From the NCBI GenBank assembly GCA_951813085.1, contig OX638348.1:815627-879626 (forward strand): DNA of 64,000 bases. Reading direction: 5' to 3'. The position numbers were made by a program, and so were the translations under genes. Shown here piece by piece: positions 52,906 to 61,915 of this stretch. Position 1 is the stretch's first letter, and every line of letters begins with the position of its first letter. Source of the DNA: an uncultured Opitutaceae bacterium (GTDB lineage: Bacteria; Verrucomicrobiota; Verrucomicrobiia; Opitutales; Opitutaceae). Below the pieces are notes generated by a model that was given only the letters and a program-made list of their open reading frames with translations, made no database searches and was not told the DNA's origin.

Positions 52906-54552
52906 TTATAGTTCGGGGAAAAGATTCCAGTCGCGAGGATAGATGACTTCGTAAGCGGTGGTGAATGTCTTTTCCTCTTTCGGGGCCAATGTAGCTTCCC
53001 ATTTGAAAATGCCATCGTTCTCGTCCTCGATCTCGACGTCGCTTGAAGGAGGGGCTTTGCGGCGAATTTCGATTTTCGTATTCTGGGCGATGGGGAACTG
53101 GTCGACAATGATCACTTTGTGGGCGACTGAATGGAGATTGGTGACCTCGTTCTTATACTCGCGGTTCAAGGTCGTGGTCTTGTCGATAAATCCGGAGTTG
53201 CTGTCCTTTTGAGCACCTTCGGTGCGTGTTACGATGATATTACCGTCCGTTCCCAGCGAAATCTCGGTCTCTTCCTCGGGCAAAATCTTGTCGAGATGAA
53301 CTTTGGAGGAAAGTTTCCCGTCGACGAATGCGAGGGCTTGGCCGGGGAGAATTGGGAGCGCGAGTGTATTACGCATTTTGGCTCTCAGGTAGGCGTCGAG
53401 CTGTATCCGTGGAACGGATTCCGACCAGAATTCCGCTTCGACCGATTCCTCGAGCACTTCGTAAGCGCTGCTCTCGCGTGCGCTGGGCACGGTTACGTTT
53501 CCAGGTATGGTGGCTTGGAAGGAAACGGTGGTGGAGCTGATGGCGGTTCGCTGATCGCTCAGTTTAGAAATGGCCTGAGCGGGTTGGCTTGAGCTGTAGA
53601 GTAACTCCGCTGAGCTATCTGGTATTCTTTGCCTTAGTGAGTCGAAACTCTGCTTTCGCGCATAATCCTCTTGCTGCGTAACATTGAGCGGATACAGCTC
53701 GGGAACGTTGCCTTGTCGATTCGCCTGATTGGTTTGCAGCGACAGTTCAATCTCTGACCAATTTTCTCCAGTGAACTGCCAAACGGACGCGAAGTATCCA
53801 AATTCCAAGGATCCTCGATCAGGGAAAGCGCGCAATTCGTATTGAGGCGCCCAATGGGCGTCGTTGGCCAAGTAGCTGAGAGCGATTCCGACCTCTCCCG
53901 CTTTGTCCATCTCGATTTCGACTTCAGCGATGGAGGAGAGCAGGATGGCGGTTTCATTGGCCTTGGCCAACTCCATTTCGATTTCCTTGATGGTCTTGTC
54001 GATCGCCTTGATTTCGATTTCAACGGTGTCGATTTGCGTGTAGGCGTTTACTTTTGTTTGGGCGACGAAGTCGGCGAGCTCTTTCGCCTGTTGGAGCGAT
54101 AGGGATTGGCCCCCATCCAATTTTCCAAATTCCTCGGAAAAGGAATCGCGCATTGAAGAAGCGAACGAGATGTCCGCTTTGGCTTCCGATAGGATGCGCG
54201 TTTTCTTTTCCTTTGTTTTCTTAGCCTCGTCGAGTCGTTCGCGGATCGCTTCGATAGTCTTGTTCTCTTCCCGGTCTCGCGGCTGGAAGATCTTCGCGTT
54301 CCGAATTACTCCCGAGGGCTCGTTGGTGAAGTTCGCTTGCAATGCGGTCGGATCCACTTGGCTGGGAAGATCTCTAAAAACCAGGGTGGACTTGCCTACT
54401 GGAACCGAGAGGGATCCCTGTCGTGTAACGAGAGCCCCATCCCTAAAAAGGGACACTTCCGTGATGGACGTCTCGACGCTGTGATCAGCAGCGATTGAAA
54501 GAGGCCCGAGAATCGCGCAGAGAGCGAAGGGAATCAGGTAACTGTGTTTCAT
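52906..54552 (-). CDS. DUF4139 (mucoidy inhibitor MuiA-like) secreted protein
   Basis: From ATG 54552 the protein has 548 residues and a signal peptide (MKHSYLIPFALCAILGPLSIAAD). An N-terminal DUF4140-like part (ITEVSLFRDGALVTRQGSLSVPVGKSTLVF) is followed by a coiled coil (ETIEAIRERLDEAKKTKEKK region) and the C-terminal DUF4139 domain (SYLANDAHWAPQYELRA, NWSEIELSLQTNQ, KNEVTNLHSVAHKVIIVDQFP). Relatives carry the name MuiA from a mucoidy-inhibiting clone, but the biochemical function is unknown. In-frame sequence upstream of 54552 shows no homology. It is divergent from uvrA with a 176-bp shared promoter region. Confidence 0.88.
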   Translation of the reverse strand: MKHSYLIPFALCAILGPLSIAADHSVETSITEVSLFRDGALVTRQGSLSVPVGKSTLVFRDLPSQVDPTALQANFTNEPSGVIRNAKIFQPRDREENKTIEAIRERLDEAKKTKEKKTRILSEAKADISFASSMRDSFSEEFGKLDGGQSLSLQQAKELADFVAQTKVNAYTQIDTVEIEIKAIDKTIKEIEMELAKANETAILLSSIAEVEIEMDKAGEVGIALSYLANDAHWAPQYELRAFPDRGSLEFGYFASVWQFTGENWSEIELSLQTNQANRQGNVPELYPLNVTQQEDYARKQSFDSLRQRIPDSSAELLYSSSQPAQAISKLSDQRTAISSTTVSFQATIPGNVTVPSARESSAYEVLEESVEAEFWSESVPRIQLDAYLRAKMRNTLALPILPGQALAFVDGKLSSKVHLDKILPEEETEISLGTDGNIIVTRTEGAQKDSNSGFIDKTTTLNREYKNEVTNLHSVAHKVIIVDQFPIAQNTKIEIRRKAPPSSDVEIEDENDGIFKWEATLAPKEEKTFTTAYEVIYPRDWNLFPEL

Positions 54553-54728
54553 AGGAATTACAAGATGGTGGGGAGATCGACAGTATACTTCAGGGAAGGA
54601 TCCAATAACGCAATTGTATTTAGAAAAGGGTGTCGGAACGGTGGCCCAATCCATTGCGCAATTCGACTTTCGAAAGATTGACCTTTCGATAGAACCTTGG
54701 ATGGTGCTGTTCAAATTGGTTCATTGGT

Positions 54729-57575
54729 TTGAGACAGACGCGGCACATTCATATTAAGGGAGCTCGAGAGCATAACCTTCAAGATATCGAGGTAAAGATT
54801 CCGCGGGATAAGCTGGTGGTGGTGACGGGCGTCTCGGGATCGGGTAAATCGTCGCTCGCCTTCGATACGCTCTATGCGGAGGGCTACCGCAAATACATGG
54901 AGAGCTTGTCGACTCAGGCGAGACAAGCGATGGAGCAGTTCAAGCGGCCTGACGTTGACTTTATTCATGGGCTGTCGCCAGTGCTGGCGATCGAGCAACG
55001 GGCTACGGGATCTTCCCCGCGCAGCACGATCGCTACGGTTACCGAGATTGCGGACTATGCCCGCTTGCTATGGACCTTGCGCAGCGAGCAACGGTGCCCT
55101 AAGGATGGCGGACTTATATCGAGGCAAACGCTCGATAGCTCCGTCGATCGGGCGCTCGAGCTACCTAGCGGGGCGCGGGCCATGATGCTGGCGCCGTATC
55201 GGGTGGCGAAGGCCGCAGTGATTCTTGATGAGCTGCCTCGTTTGCGCCAAAAAGGGTTTCAACGAATACGCGTCAACGGCGATGTTGTCAGTATCGACGA
55301 TTCGGATATCAGGCTGCCGGGTCGAGGGGATGTGATCGTCGATCTCGTTGTCGATAGAGTGGTCATTGATAGCGCTCAGCGAAGTCGCATAGCCGATTCG
55401 CTCGAGTTAGCGTTTAGCGAAGGAAGAGACCGGTCGGTCATCGCTTATCAAGAGACCCGCGATGGCGAGTGGGAGGAACTCGCGTTGAGCCGCAATCTAG
55501 CCTGCGAGAGTTGCGGCGAGGTGTACGAATCAATTACGCCGCGTCATTTTTCTTTCAATACAGCAGAAGGATCATGTCCTCAATGCGGTGGCCTGGGGAA
55601 AACGCGTCGGTTCTTGGAGGAGCTTGTGGTGCCGGATCCCAGCAAATCGGTGAAAAAAGGCGCTCTCAAGCCGTTGCGAATCGGCGGGAAGCAGCTCATC
55701 ATTCGGAACAACGCCTTGTTGCGCCAGCTCGCAGAGCAACTTCCGTTCGATCCAAAGGTTCCTTGGAAGGACCTGGACGGTGAAACGCAGCAGGCATTGC
55801 TCTATGGAGTGGAGGATCGCTTGTTCGAATTCAAGTTGACGCGTCGAAAAACCAAGCCGGCGCCCCAAGCGTTCGATGGCGTAATCGCTTTGTTGCACAA
55901 GTCGTACCTGGAAACGAAGAGCGATGGCTTTCGAGCGCGTTTGATGACCTATCAAACGGATCAAGAATGTCCTACTTGCCACGGTCACCGATTCAGTCCG
56001 CGCAGCGCCAATGTGTATGTGAATGGGGTGAGTATTCCTGAATTCATGTCGATGGACATCGCTCGAGCCCATGCATTCGTCAAGACGCTTGAGCCCAGCA
56101 GCGATCGTGTATCGACCTACGGGGAAGTGCTTGAAGGGATCGAGCTGCGACTGCGGTTCCTGAAGGAAGTTGGGCTCGATTACTTGACGTTGAATCGCCA
56201 ATACAGCACTCTAAGCGGAGGAGAAGCGCAGCGAGCGCGACTTGCGACTCAATTGGGGATGAGTTTGGTTGGAGTGGTCTATGTACTCGATGAGCCCAGC
56301 ATCGGCCTGCACCCGAAAGACAACCTGAAACTTATTGAATCGCTTAAGGAACTGAGGGATCGCGGCAATTCGGTCATTGTCGTGGAACATGACGAGGACA
56401 CGATGCGAGCGGCGGATCACTTGATCGAGCTGGGACCGGGAGCGGGACTTGCGGGCGGCAAGATTCTATTCGAGGGAAGTCCCGCAGACTGCTCAAAGCG
56501 GAAGCAAGGCGAGTTTGAGACGGGAGCGTATCTTTCGGGGCGCCGTCAATTGACGAAATCGGCGAAGACTCTCGATCCCTCTAAGAAGTGGTTGGAGGTC
56601 CGTGGGGCTCGACAGCACAATCTTCAAGACGTGGACGCTCGGTTTCCCGTAGGCGTCTTGACCTGCGTTACGGGGGTGTCGGGATCTGGCAAGTCTACCT
56701 TGGTCAACGAGATTCTCGCCAAGGCTGCGGCCCGAAAACTGAATCGGTCGAAGGATTTTCCTGGAAAGCACACTGGCTTGAAAGGATTGGAACACTTCGA
56801 ACGAGTGGTGCGCGTGAGCCAGGACCCGATTGGGCAAAGCCCTCGCTCGAATCCGGCGACCTATACAAAGCTCTTCGATACGCTGCGCGATCTGTATTCC
56901 AAGATCCCTCTGTCACGGGCACGGGGATACAAGGCGGGTCGTTTCAGCTTCAATGCCCGCGGCGGTCGTTGCGAGCGTTGCCAGGGGCAAGGAGCGATCA
57001 AGCTCGACATGCTTTTCATGAGCGATGCCTACATCGATTGTCCCAGCTGTCAGGGAACACGCTACAATCGCGAGACCTTGGAGGCGCGATATGGCGGCTT
57101 GAATATCGCGGAAGCTCTGGACTTGTCCGTCAGCGAAGCCCTGGATCGCTTCAAGAATGTGCCGCGCATTATGGCAAAGCTAAGCACGCTCGACGCCGTT
57201 GGCCTTGGTTACCTGAAGCTGGGGCAAGCGGCCAATACCTTGAGCGGAGGAGAGGCGCAACGGTTGAAGCTTTCCTTGGAATTGTCGAAACGGTCTGCCG
57301 GGGCGGCGCTGTACATATTGGACGAGCCGACGACCGGCTTGCACTGGGCGGATGTTCAGCGGTTGGCCGACTTGCTGTTCCAGCTCAGGGATCAAGGGAA
57401 TACCGTGATCGTGATTGAGCATCATTTGGATTTTATCGGCATGGCCGATTGGATCGTAGATCTAGGTCCGGGCGGGGGCGTCAATGGGGGCAAGGTAGTT
57501 GGTTTCGGGACGGTCGAGACGCTTGTGAAGCGCGCGGATTCTGAAACCGGGAAAGCCTTGAAGCAGCGGAGCTGA
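54729..57575 (+). CDS. uvrA: Excinuclease ABC subunit A
   Basis: Damage-recognition ATPase of nucleotide excision repair, 948 residues. Two ABC modules: Walker [19 protein letters not shown] and [17 protein letters not shown], signature [16 protein letters not shown] and [16 protein letters not shown], Walker [14 protein letters not shown] and [13 protein letters not shown]. Zinc-type cysteines occur in [33 protein letters not shown] and CPSCQG. The start is TTG 54729 ([16 protein letters not shown]), as no ATG lies nearby in frame. I see no clear copy of the lexA-type dyad in its 176-bp upstream region. Confidence 0.96.
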   Translation: MRQTRHIHIKGAREHNLQDIEVKIPRDKLVVVTGVSGSGKSSLAFDTLYAEGYRKYMESLSTQARQAMEQFKRPDVDFIHGLSPVLAIEQRATGSSPRSTIATVTEIADYARLLWTLRSEQRCPKDGGLISRQTLDSSVDRALELPSGARAMMLAPYRVAKAAVILDELPRLRQKGFQRIRVNGDVVSIDDSDIRLPGRGDVIVDLVVDRVVIDSAQRSRIADSLELAFSEGRDRSVIAYQETRDGEWEELALSRNLACESCGEVYESITPRHFSFNTAEGSCPQCGGLGKTRRFLEELVVPDPSKSVKKGALKPLRIGGKQLIIRNNALLRQLAEQLPFDPKVPWKDLDGETQQALLYGVEDRLFEFKLTRRKTKPAPQAFDGVIALLHKSYLETKSDGFRARLMTYQTDQECPTCHGHRFSPRSANVYVNGVSIPEFMSMDIARAHAFVKTLEPSSDRVSTYGEVLEGIELRLRFLKEVGLDYLTLNRQYSTLSGGEAQRARLATQLGMSLVGVVYVLDEPSIGLHPKDNLKLIESLKELRDRGNSVIVVEHDEDTMRAADHLIELGPGAGLAGGKILFEGSPADCSKRKQGEFETGAYLSGRRQLTKSAKTLDPSKKWLEVRGARQHNLQDVDARFPVGVLTCVTGVSGSGKSTLVNEILAKAAARKLNRSKDFPGKHTGLKGLEHFERVVRVSQDPIGQSPRSNPATYTKLFDTLRDLYSKIPLSRARGYKAGRFSFNARGGRCERCQGQGAIKLDMLFMSDAYIDCPSCQGTRYNRETLEARYGGLNIAEALDLSVSEALDRFKNVPRIMAKLSTLDAVGLGYLKLGQAANTLSGGEAQRLKLSLELSKRSAGAALYILDEPTTGLHWADVQRLADLLFQLRDQGNTVIVIEHHLDFIGMADWIVDLGPGGGVNGGKVVGFGTVETLVKRADSETGKALKQRS

Positions 57576-57696
57576 ACCTTCGTGCGAGCAAGAGAGAGCA
57601 TCGGTGGCGTCACGATCGATAAGATTGCCCTTTGCAACTTGCCGATTATCGACAATGGTAGAGTGCGTATTCGTGGATACGCTCTATTTGATTAAA

Positions 57697-59064
57697 ATGA
57701 AGAACCTGATTGTTATCATCTTGTTGGGAGCGATCGCTGGCCTGTCCAATGGGGCTCATGCGGCGAAACCCAATTTCGTTTTCATCCTCGCGGATGATCT
57801 CACCTACAACATGCTAGGCTGCTATGGAGGTGTGGACGCGGAGACGCCGCATATTGACGGGTTGGCTGCCGAAGGGATGCGGTTTACCAAGGCTTATTCT
57901 GCGGCCGCGATGTGCGCGCCTTTTAGGGCAGAGCTTTACACGGGTCTATATCCCGTTCGCAATGGTGTTGCGTGGAACCATTCTTCCGCTCGGCCAGGAA
58001 CGAAAAGCGTTTGCCACTACCTTTCCGATCTCGGCTACCGTGTCGGTTTGACAGGCAAGAAGCACGCGTCGCCTCAGTCGACCTTTCCCTTCGAAATCAT
58101 AAAGGACTTTCCCGCGGGGGAGGGAGTTGAGGAATTCATCACGCGAGACGCCGAACAGCCCTATTGTCTCTTTATCTGTTCGAGCAATGCTCATGCGGCT
58201 TGGACGAAGGGAGATGCTTCCAAGTTTGATCCCGATTCGATATACTTGAATCCCATCCAGCATGATTCTCCTGAAATCCGCGAGGTGATGACGCGGTACC
58301 TGGCCGAGGTAGAGGACTTTGATCGGGAAACGGGAGAAGTGTTGGCATTGCTGGAGTCGTTTGAAGATGAGGACCAAACGCTTGTGATGCTTTCGTCGGA
58401 ACAGGGATGGGCCTTGGGATTCGCGAAGTGGAGCAATTGGGACTTGGGGATTCGCACCGGATTTATCGCTCGATGGCCGGGAATGATCAAAGCGGGAAGC
58501 GTGTCAAACGAGTTGATACAGATGGCGGATATTCTGCCGACATTTCTTGAAGCAGCAGGAAGAAATGCCGTTCCAGGCGAGTTCGACGGGGTTAGTTTCT
58601 ACAAGCATCTCATTGGCGAACCACAAGAGCATCGACAATACGTGTATGGCATTCATAACAACGTTCCCGAAGGAAATCCGTATCCAATAAGGTCTATACG
58701 AAATAAGGACTTCCACTACATACAAAACCTGATACCTGAGGCCTCGTATCACGAGAAACATGTGATGGTGGAAAATTCGAGATTAACCTGGTGGCCTGCT
58801 TTGAAGCGTGCGGAGGCAATGGGAGATTCGCGAGCGGTTGCCCTTTTGAAGCGATTTCACAATCGGCCCGCGGAAGAGCTGTATCGCGTCGATGAAGACG
58901 TTTACGAGTTGGAAAATTTGATAGGGAATCCTGAATACGAATCCGAGAGAAAGCGATTGCGAGCGGAGCTGCATCGCTGGATGGAGGACCAAGGCGATAC
59001 AGGTGTAGCAATGGATTCCGTAGCGGTTCATGCAGCTAACAAGGAAGCGGTCCGCGACTTGTAG
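57697..59064 (+). CDS. Secreted S1-family sulfatase
   Basis: From ATG 57697 the protein has 455 residues with a signal peptide (MKNLIVIILLGAIAGLSNGAHA). Metal-binding FVFILADDLTYNMLGCYGG is followed by the sulfatase signature MCAPFRAELYTGLYP, in which Cys73 (C-x-P-x-R) would be converted to formylglycine. VGLTGKKHAS is the second signature-type segment. Later residues include VMLSSEQGWALGFAKW and the C-terminal DVYELENLIGNPEY. Such enzymes desulfate marine polysaccharides or glycans. A maturation FGE is needed; the FGE-like domain at 3879 lacks a catalytic Cys and is not a good candidate. It is followed 9 bp later by a secreted protein gene. Confidence 0.93.
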   Translation: MKNLIVIILLGAIAGLSNGAHAAKPNFVFILADDLTYNMLGCYGGVDAETPHIDGLAAEGMRFTKAYSAAAMCAPFRAELYTGLYPVRNGVAWNHSSARPGTKSVCHYLSDLGYRVGLTGKKHASPQSTFPFEIIKDFPAGEGVEEFITRDAEQPYCLFICSSNAHAAWTKGDASKFDPDSIYLNPIQHDSPEIREVMTRYLAEVEDFDRETGEVLALLESFEDEDQTLVMLSSEQGWALGFAKWSNWDLGIRTGFIARWPGMIKAGSVSNELIQMADILPTFLEAAGRNAVPGEFDGVSFYKHLIGEPQEHRQYVYGIHNNVPEGNPYPIRSIRNKDFHYIQNLIPEASYHEKHVMVENSRLTWWPALKRAEAMGDSRAVALLKRFHNRPAEELYRVDEDVYELENLIGNPEYESERKRLRAELHRWMEDQGDTGVAMDSVAVHAANKEAVRDL

Positions 59065-59073
59065 AGATCTGAA

Positions 59074-59883
59074 GTGGGAGATATTGGGGAAGTGATTCGG
59101 ATCAAGAGAACGCTTGTCGGTTTATTCCTAGGACTCCTGCTAGCGGAGTCTAGCGTATTTTCCGCGGACTATCTATCGCAGAGCTCTCCTGGCTATTTTG
59201 AAGGCGTCCTGCGATTTGTGGTTTCGCGGTATTCGACTCGTTCGGGCAAGGTAGTGCAGCGGGAGCAGATCAATGCATTAGCGACGGAGAAGCGCTTGAG
59301 CATCCCATCCTTGGATTTGGCCGATGTATTTGCGAACAACGCTCCACCAGGCGTTTCGTCCGCTTTGTTTCGGCATGATAAGGATGATTTCATATTGTAT
59401 GGCGATGGGGTTGATGCCTATCGGTTTCGCGGGCATGACAAAGTTTTGCTGGGATATGCGTTTCGCGGCCTTGCCTTGGCCGGAGCGCCTGTCGACATGT
59501 CCGCTCCGGAGAAACTGGGACCGTTTCAATTGAGGGGTTTCAAGACGTATCTTTACCGCTATCATGGTGAAGGCGATATCCGATACGACATGTATTTTTC
59601 AAGGGACTACAATGTGAATTGGGGAGCGATTGCGGATTCGTGGCTTTTTGGGAAAGGCGGATTGAAAGTGGAGGAGCTCGACTCGCTCCTAGATCGCGGA
59701 GAGTTACCGGTACGAATCGAGGTTTATAGAAGCGGTTCGCGCTTGCTTTCTATCAACTTGATGGAGGCGGAGGAGTTTAGCGTTTCTCGCGCTTCGGTGG
59801 AAGTGCCCGCTCAAAAGATTTTGCACTCCTCGAGCAGCCTGCTCAAGAAGCTTGCTTCAGAGGCCATAGGCTTGGGTCCCTAG
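59074..59883 (+). CDS. Secreted protein of unknown function
   Basis: The 269-residue frame starts at GTG 59074, or GTG 59092 (VIRIKRTLVGLF), with a signal peptide (VGLFLGLLLAESSVFS). The mature part is beta-rich with tyrosine-rich strands (YLYRYHGEGDIRYDMYFSRDYNVNWG) and no recognised domain or catalytic motif. It sits 9 bp downstream of the sulfatase and may be co-transcribed. Function unknown. Confidence 0.65.
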   Translation: MGDIGEVIRIKRTLVGLFLGLLLAESSVFSADYLSQSSPGYFEGVLRFVVSRYSTRSGKVVQREQINALATEKRLSIPSLDLADVFANNAPPGVSSALFRHDKDDFILYGDGVDAYRFRGHDKVLLGYAFRGLALAGAPVDMSAPEKLGPFQLRGFKTYLYRYHGEGDIRYDMYFSRDYNVNWGAIADSWLFGKGGLKVEELDSLLDRGELPVRIEVYRSGSRLLSINLMEAEEFSVSRASVEVPAQKILHSSSSLLKKLASEAIGLGP

Positions 59884-59978
59884 ATCGTGGCCACGTTTGG
59901 ATTTGGGTTAAAGCTTGTTTGCAAGATTGACTGGGCGAACGGAGAGACTAGGTTGCGATTGGAATCCAAATTGAATTG

Positions 59979-60977
59979 ATGGCTCGTCGTACCCACTCAA
60001 ATCGCGCTCGTCGCGGAAAGCCTCGTCTGAACAAGGGGACGCTTTTTATTGCTCTGGCAGTCCAGTGCGCGTTGCTCGCTGTCACGGTGTTCGTTATCGT
60101 TCTCGACAACCCCGAGCCGGAACCTCCGCGCTTCGAGGGAAAGCAAAGCGTCTTGGTAAAGAAGGAAGACTTTAAGGAGGTTGAGCAGCGAGAGCGCTTC
60201 ATGAAGCGATTGGAGCCAATGCAACGCTTGTCGGTAGAAGACGCTCTTTCTGACGAGTTGCCACCGCTGCCGGACTTGCCGGTAGAAGCCTTTTCGCAAT
60301 CGGGAGAAGATTTGGAGCTCGTTGCTGATGAAGGGATAATGCTGGAGCAGTCTGGTCTTCTGGGGGCGAGCTTGCAGGGGCGGGGAAGCTCCTCGGCAGC
60401 GGCATTTTTTGGCGTACAAGATTCTGGAAGAAGAATCGCCATCGTGGTAAACACGTCTGCTTCCGTCGTAAGGAAGGCTCGAAATCAAGGTGTATCTGTC
60501 GATGCGATACATGATGAAGTGGTTTCGCTGATTGATGCCCTCGAGAGCGGAACGCTTTTTGGTATCGTGCAGTTTAGCCAAGGAGCGCGACGCGACGCTC
60601 CTTATTTGGCTCCAGCGATCAGGAAAAACAAGGAAGCGGCGACCCAATGGGTTCGTTCCGCTATGAAAGGAAATCCGGATGTCGTAGACGAAGCGTTACT
60701 GGGACACGAAGCGGGATTGGCGTTAGCCATCGGAATGGATCCGGATCTAATATTCTTGGTTACGGATGGGGTTTTGAATCGGCGGGTCAAAATCGATGGC
60801 TCCTACAAGTACCCAGAAATACCATACGATATATTGATCGACTCAATCGTTGACGACCTGCGTCGGTCAGCGGGGCGAACTCGAATTCACGCGATCGGAT
60901 TTGAGTTGAAGGATAAGGACCGCCGGGGTCTTGAGAGGTTGACGCGGCGCTTCGCGGGGACGCTACGGGAATTCTAG
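59979..60977 (+). CDS. Membrane-anchored von Willebrand A-like protein
   Basis: From ATG 59979 (MARRTHSNRARRGKPRLNKG) the 332-residue protein has one span (LFIALAVQCALLAVTVFVIVL) and a periplasmic part. About residues 150-330 resemble a vWA domain (RRIAIVVNTSASVV, FGIVQFSQGA, LALAIGMDPDLIFLVTDGV). The metal-site motif DxSxS is changed to NTSAS, so ligand binding may not need a metal. The layout is reminiscent of TonB/ExbD-linked or VWA helper proteins in Opitutae operons, but no exbB or exbD is here. It is 95 bp downstream of the secreted protein, same strand. Confidence 0.7.
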   Translation: MARRTHSNRARRGKPRLNKGTLFIALAVQCALLAVTVFVIVLDNPEPEPPRFEGKQSVLVKKEDFKEVEQRERFMKRLEPMQRLSVEDALSDELPPLPDLPVEAFSQSGEDLELVADEGIMLEQSGLLGASLQGRGSSSAAAFFGVQDSGRRIAIVVNTSASVVRKARNQGVSVDAIHDEVVSLIDALESGTLFGIVQFSQGARRDAPYLAPAIRKNKEAATQWVRSAMKGNPDVVDEALLGHEAGLALAIGMDPDLIFLVTDGVLNRRVKIDGSYKYPEIPYDILIDSIVDDLRRSAGRTRIHAIGFELKDKDRRGLERLTRRFAGTLREF

Positions 60978-60993
60978 CGATTTCCGCGATCGG

Positions 60994-61533
60994 TTACTCT
61001 ATACGTTCGAGAGCGCTCGCCCAAAGCGCGGTTTCTCCGGCATGCCCATGAGTATCGAGCATTTCCGCGATTTTCTCCAAGCTCGGCTCTTCAACCTCGT
61101 GCTTCGGGTCTCTAGGCAAATCGGGGCGAGCCTTGCAGGAAAGCGCCCAGCAGGCCCAGGATCGCCATTTCCGCTGCTCGATCCTAGGCTCTCCAAGTCG
61201 GTCCGCATAGTGCTGGAAATGGACGCGAGGATTTCCGAGAAAGACGTCGCTTGGCGCCTCGCGAAGAATGTAGACGAGCGCGTCATAGGGCAATGGCCAT
61301 TCCTTGAGAATATCTTCCCCGCCCGAAAGGTCCGCTCCCCAAGCGCGGTCAAGGCACAAGATCGCTCGCGCGGGCAGCCGTTGTCTCCAAAGGGTTTGCC
61401 CATATTCGAGGCAGGTCCTGTAGAAATCGGCGCCCCTATCGCTGGACGCGAAACGGTTCAGGTCGCGCCAGTCCATGGATCTACTGGGGGAAGGAAGGCT
61501 TGGAATGTCGATTGGATCTGGAGATACGGGCAT
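60994..61533 (-). CDS. Conserved hypothetical cytoplasmic protein
   Basis: The 179-residue protein has a tryptophan-rich helical sequence (MDWRDLNRFASSDRGADFYRTCLEYGQTLWRQRLPARAILCLDRAWG split over helices 20-66; later RKWRSWACWALSCKARPDLPRDPKHEVEEPSL). No signal peptide, span or motif that I recognise. It faces the VWA gene tail to tail with a 16-bp gap. A homologue in other Opitutae is likely from its codon character, but that is inference. Confidence 0.6.
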   Translation of the reverse strand: MPVSPDPIDIPSLPSPSRSMDWRDLNRFASSDRGADFYRTCLEYGQTLWRQRLPARAILCLDRAWGADLSGGEDILKEWPLPYDALVYILREAPSDVFLGNPRVHFQHYADRLGEPRIEQRKWRSWACWALSCKARPDLPRDPKHEVEEPSLEKIAEMLDTHGHAGETALWASALERIE

Positions 61534-61688
61534 GCGAATGGAAACGATTTTAGGAAAGATTCGGCGAGGAATTGGGCCGATGGAAAATGATTCGAAGAAA
61601 GGCGCAATGATTTGTTGCCAGGGCGCTAGATTTTCTCGTAGGAGATGTTTCGTTAAATTAACACATTTACTAGAGCGACAACGTGAGC

Positions 61689-61830
61689 CCTAAATTCCGC
61701 GAAGCCAGCTTCCCTTATCGATGCCCGCAAGGGCAAGGGGCACGCTTCAAGCGACTCTCTTCGAGCGCCTGCTTCGTCTCTCGCTTTAGGAAGGAAACCG
61801 CCAAATGAAATTGGCGGTTTGTCTGTTTTT
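61689..61830 (+). ncRNA. Candidate structured RNA with strong terminator, upstream of purF
   Basis: CCTAAA (61689-61694) pairs with TTTAGG (61785-61790) and CGAAGC (61700-61705) with GCTTCG (61771-61776), closing a multi-branched fold. One arm is TGCCC-GCAA-GGGCA (61722-61735) with a GNRA tetraloop. It is followed directly by a rho-independent terminator. No plus-strand gene lies within 700 bp upstream, so the terminator must end either a small RNA or a purF leader. No known riboswitch consensus was recognised, and the folding is by eye only. The rest of the 382-bp gap (61534-61915) shows no gene. Confidence 0.4.
61795..61830 (+). terminator. Rho-independent terminator 86 bp before purF
   Basis: AAACCGCCAA (61795-61804) pairs perfectly with TTGGCGGTTT (61811-61820) around a 6-nt loop ATGAAA, then GTCTGTTTTT. 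This is the clearest terminator in the window and it points toward purF. Confidence 0.85.
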
Positions 61831-61915
61831 GGAAATGAGTGAATGCGGCGCGACCGACGAACTCCCTTGGGGCTAGAGGGATAGGAAGACGGATGATTTC
61901 CACTGGAATTTACGA

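Noticed and set aside
61680..61830. Known purine or PRPP riboswitch ahead of purF
   Set aside because: The conserved core sequences of those classes are not recognisable; only a generic structured candidate is reported.
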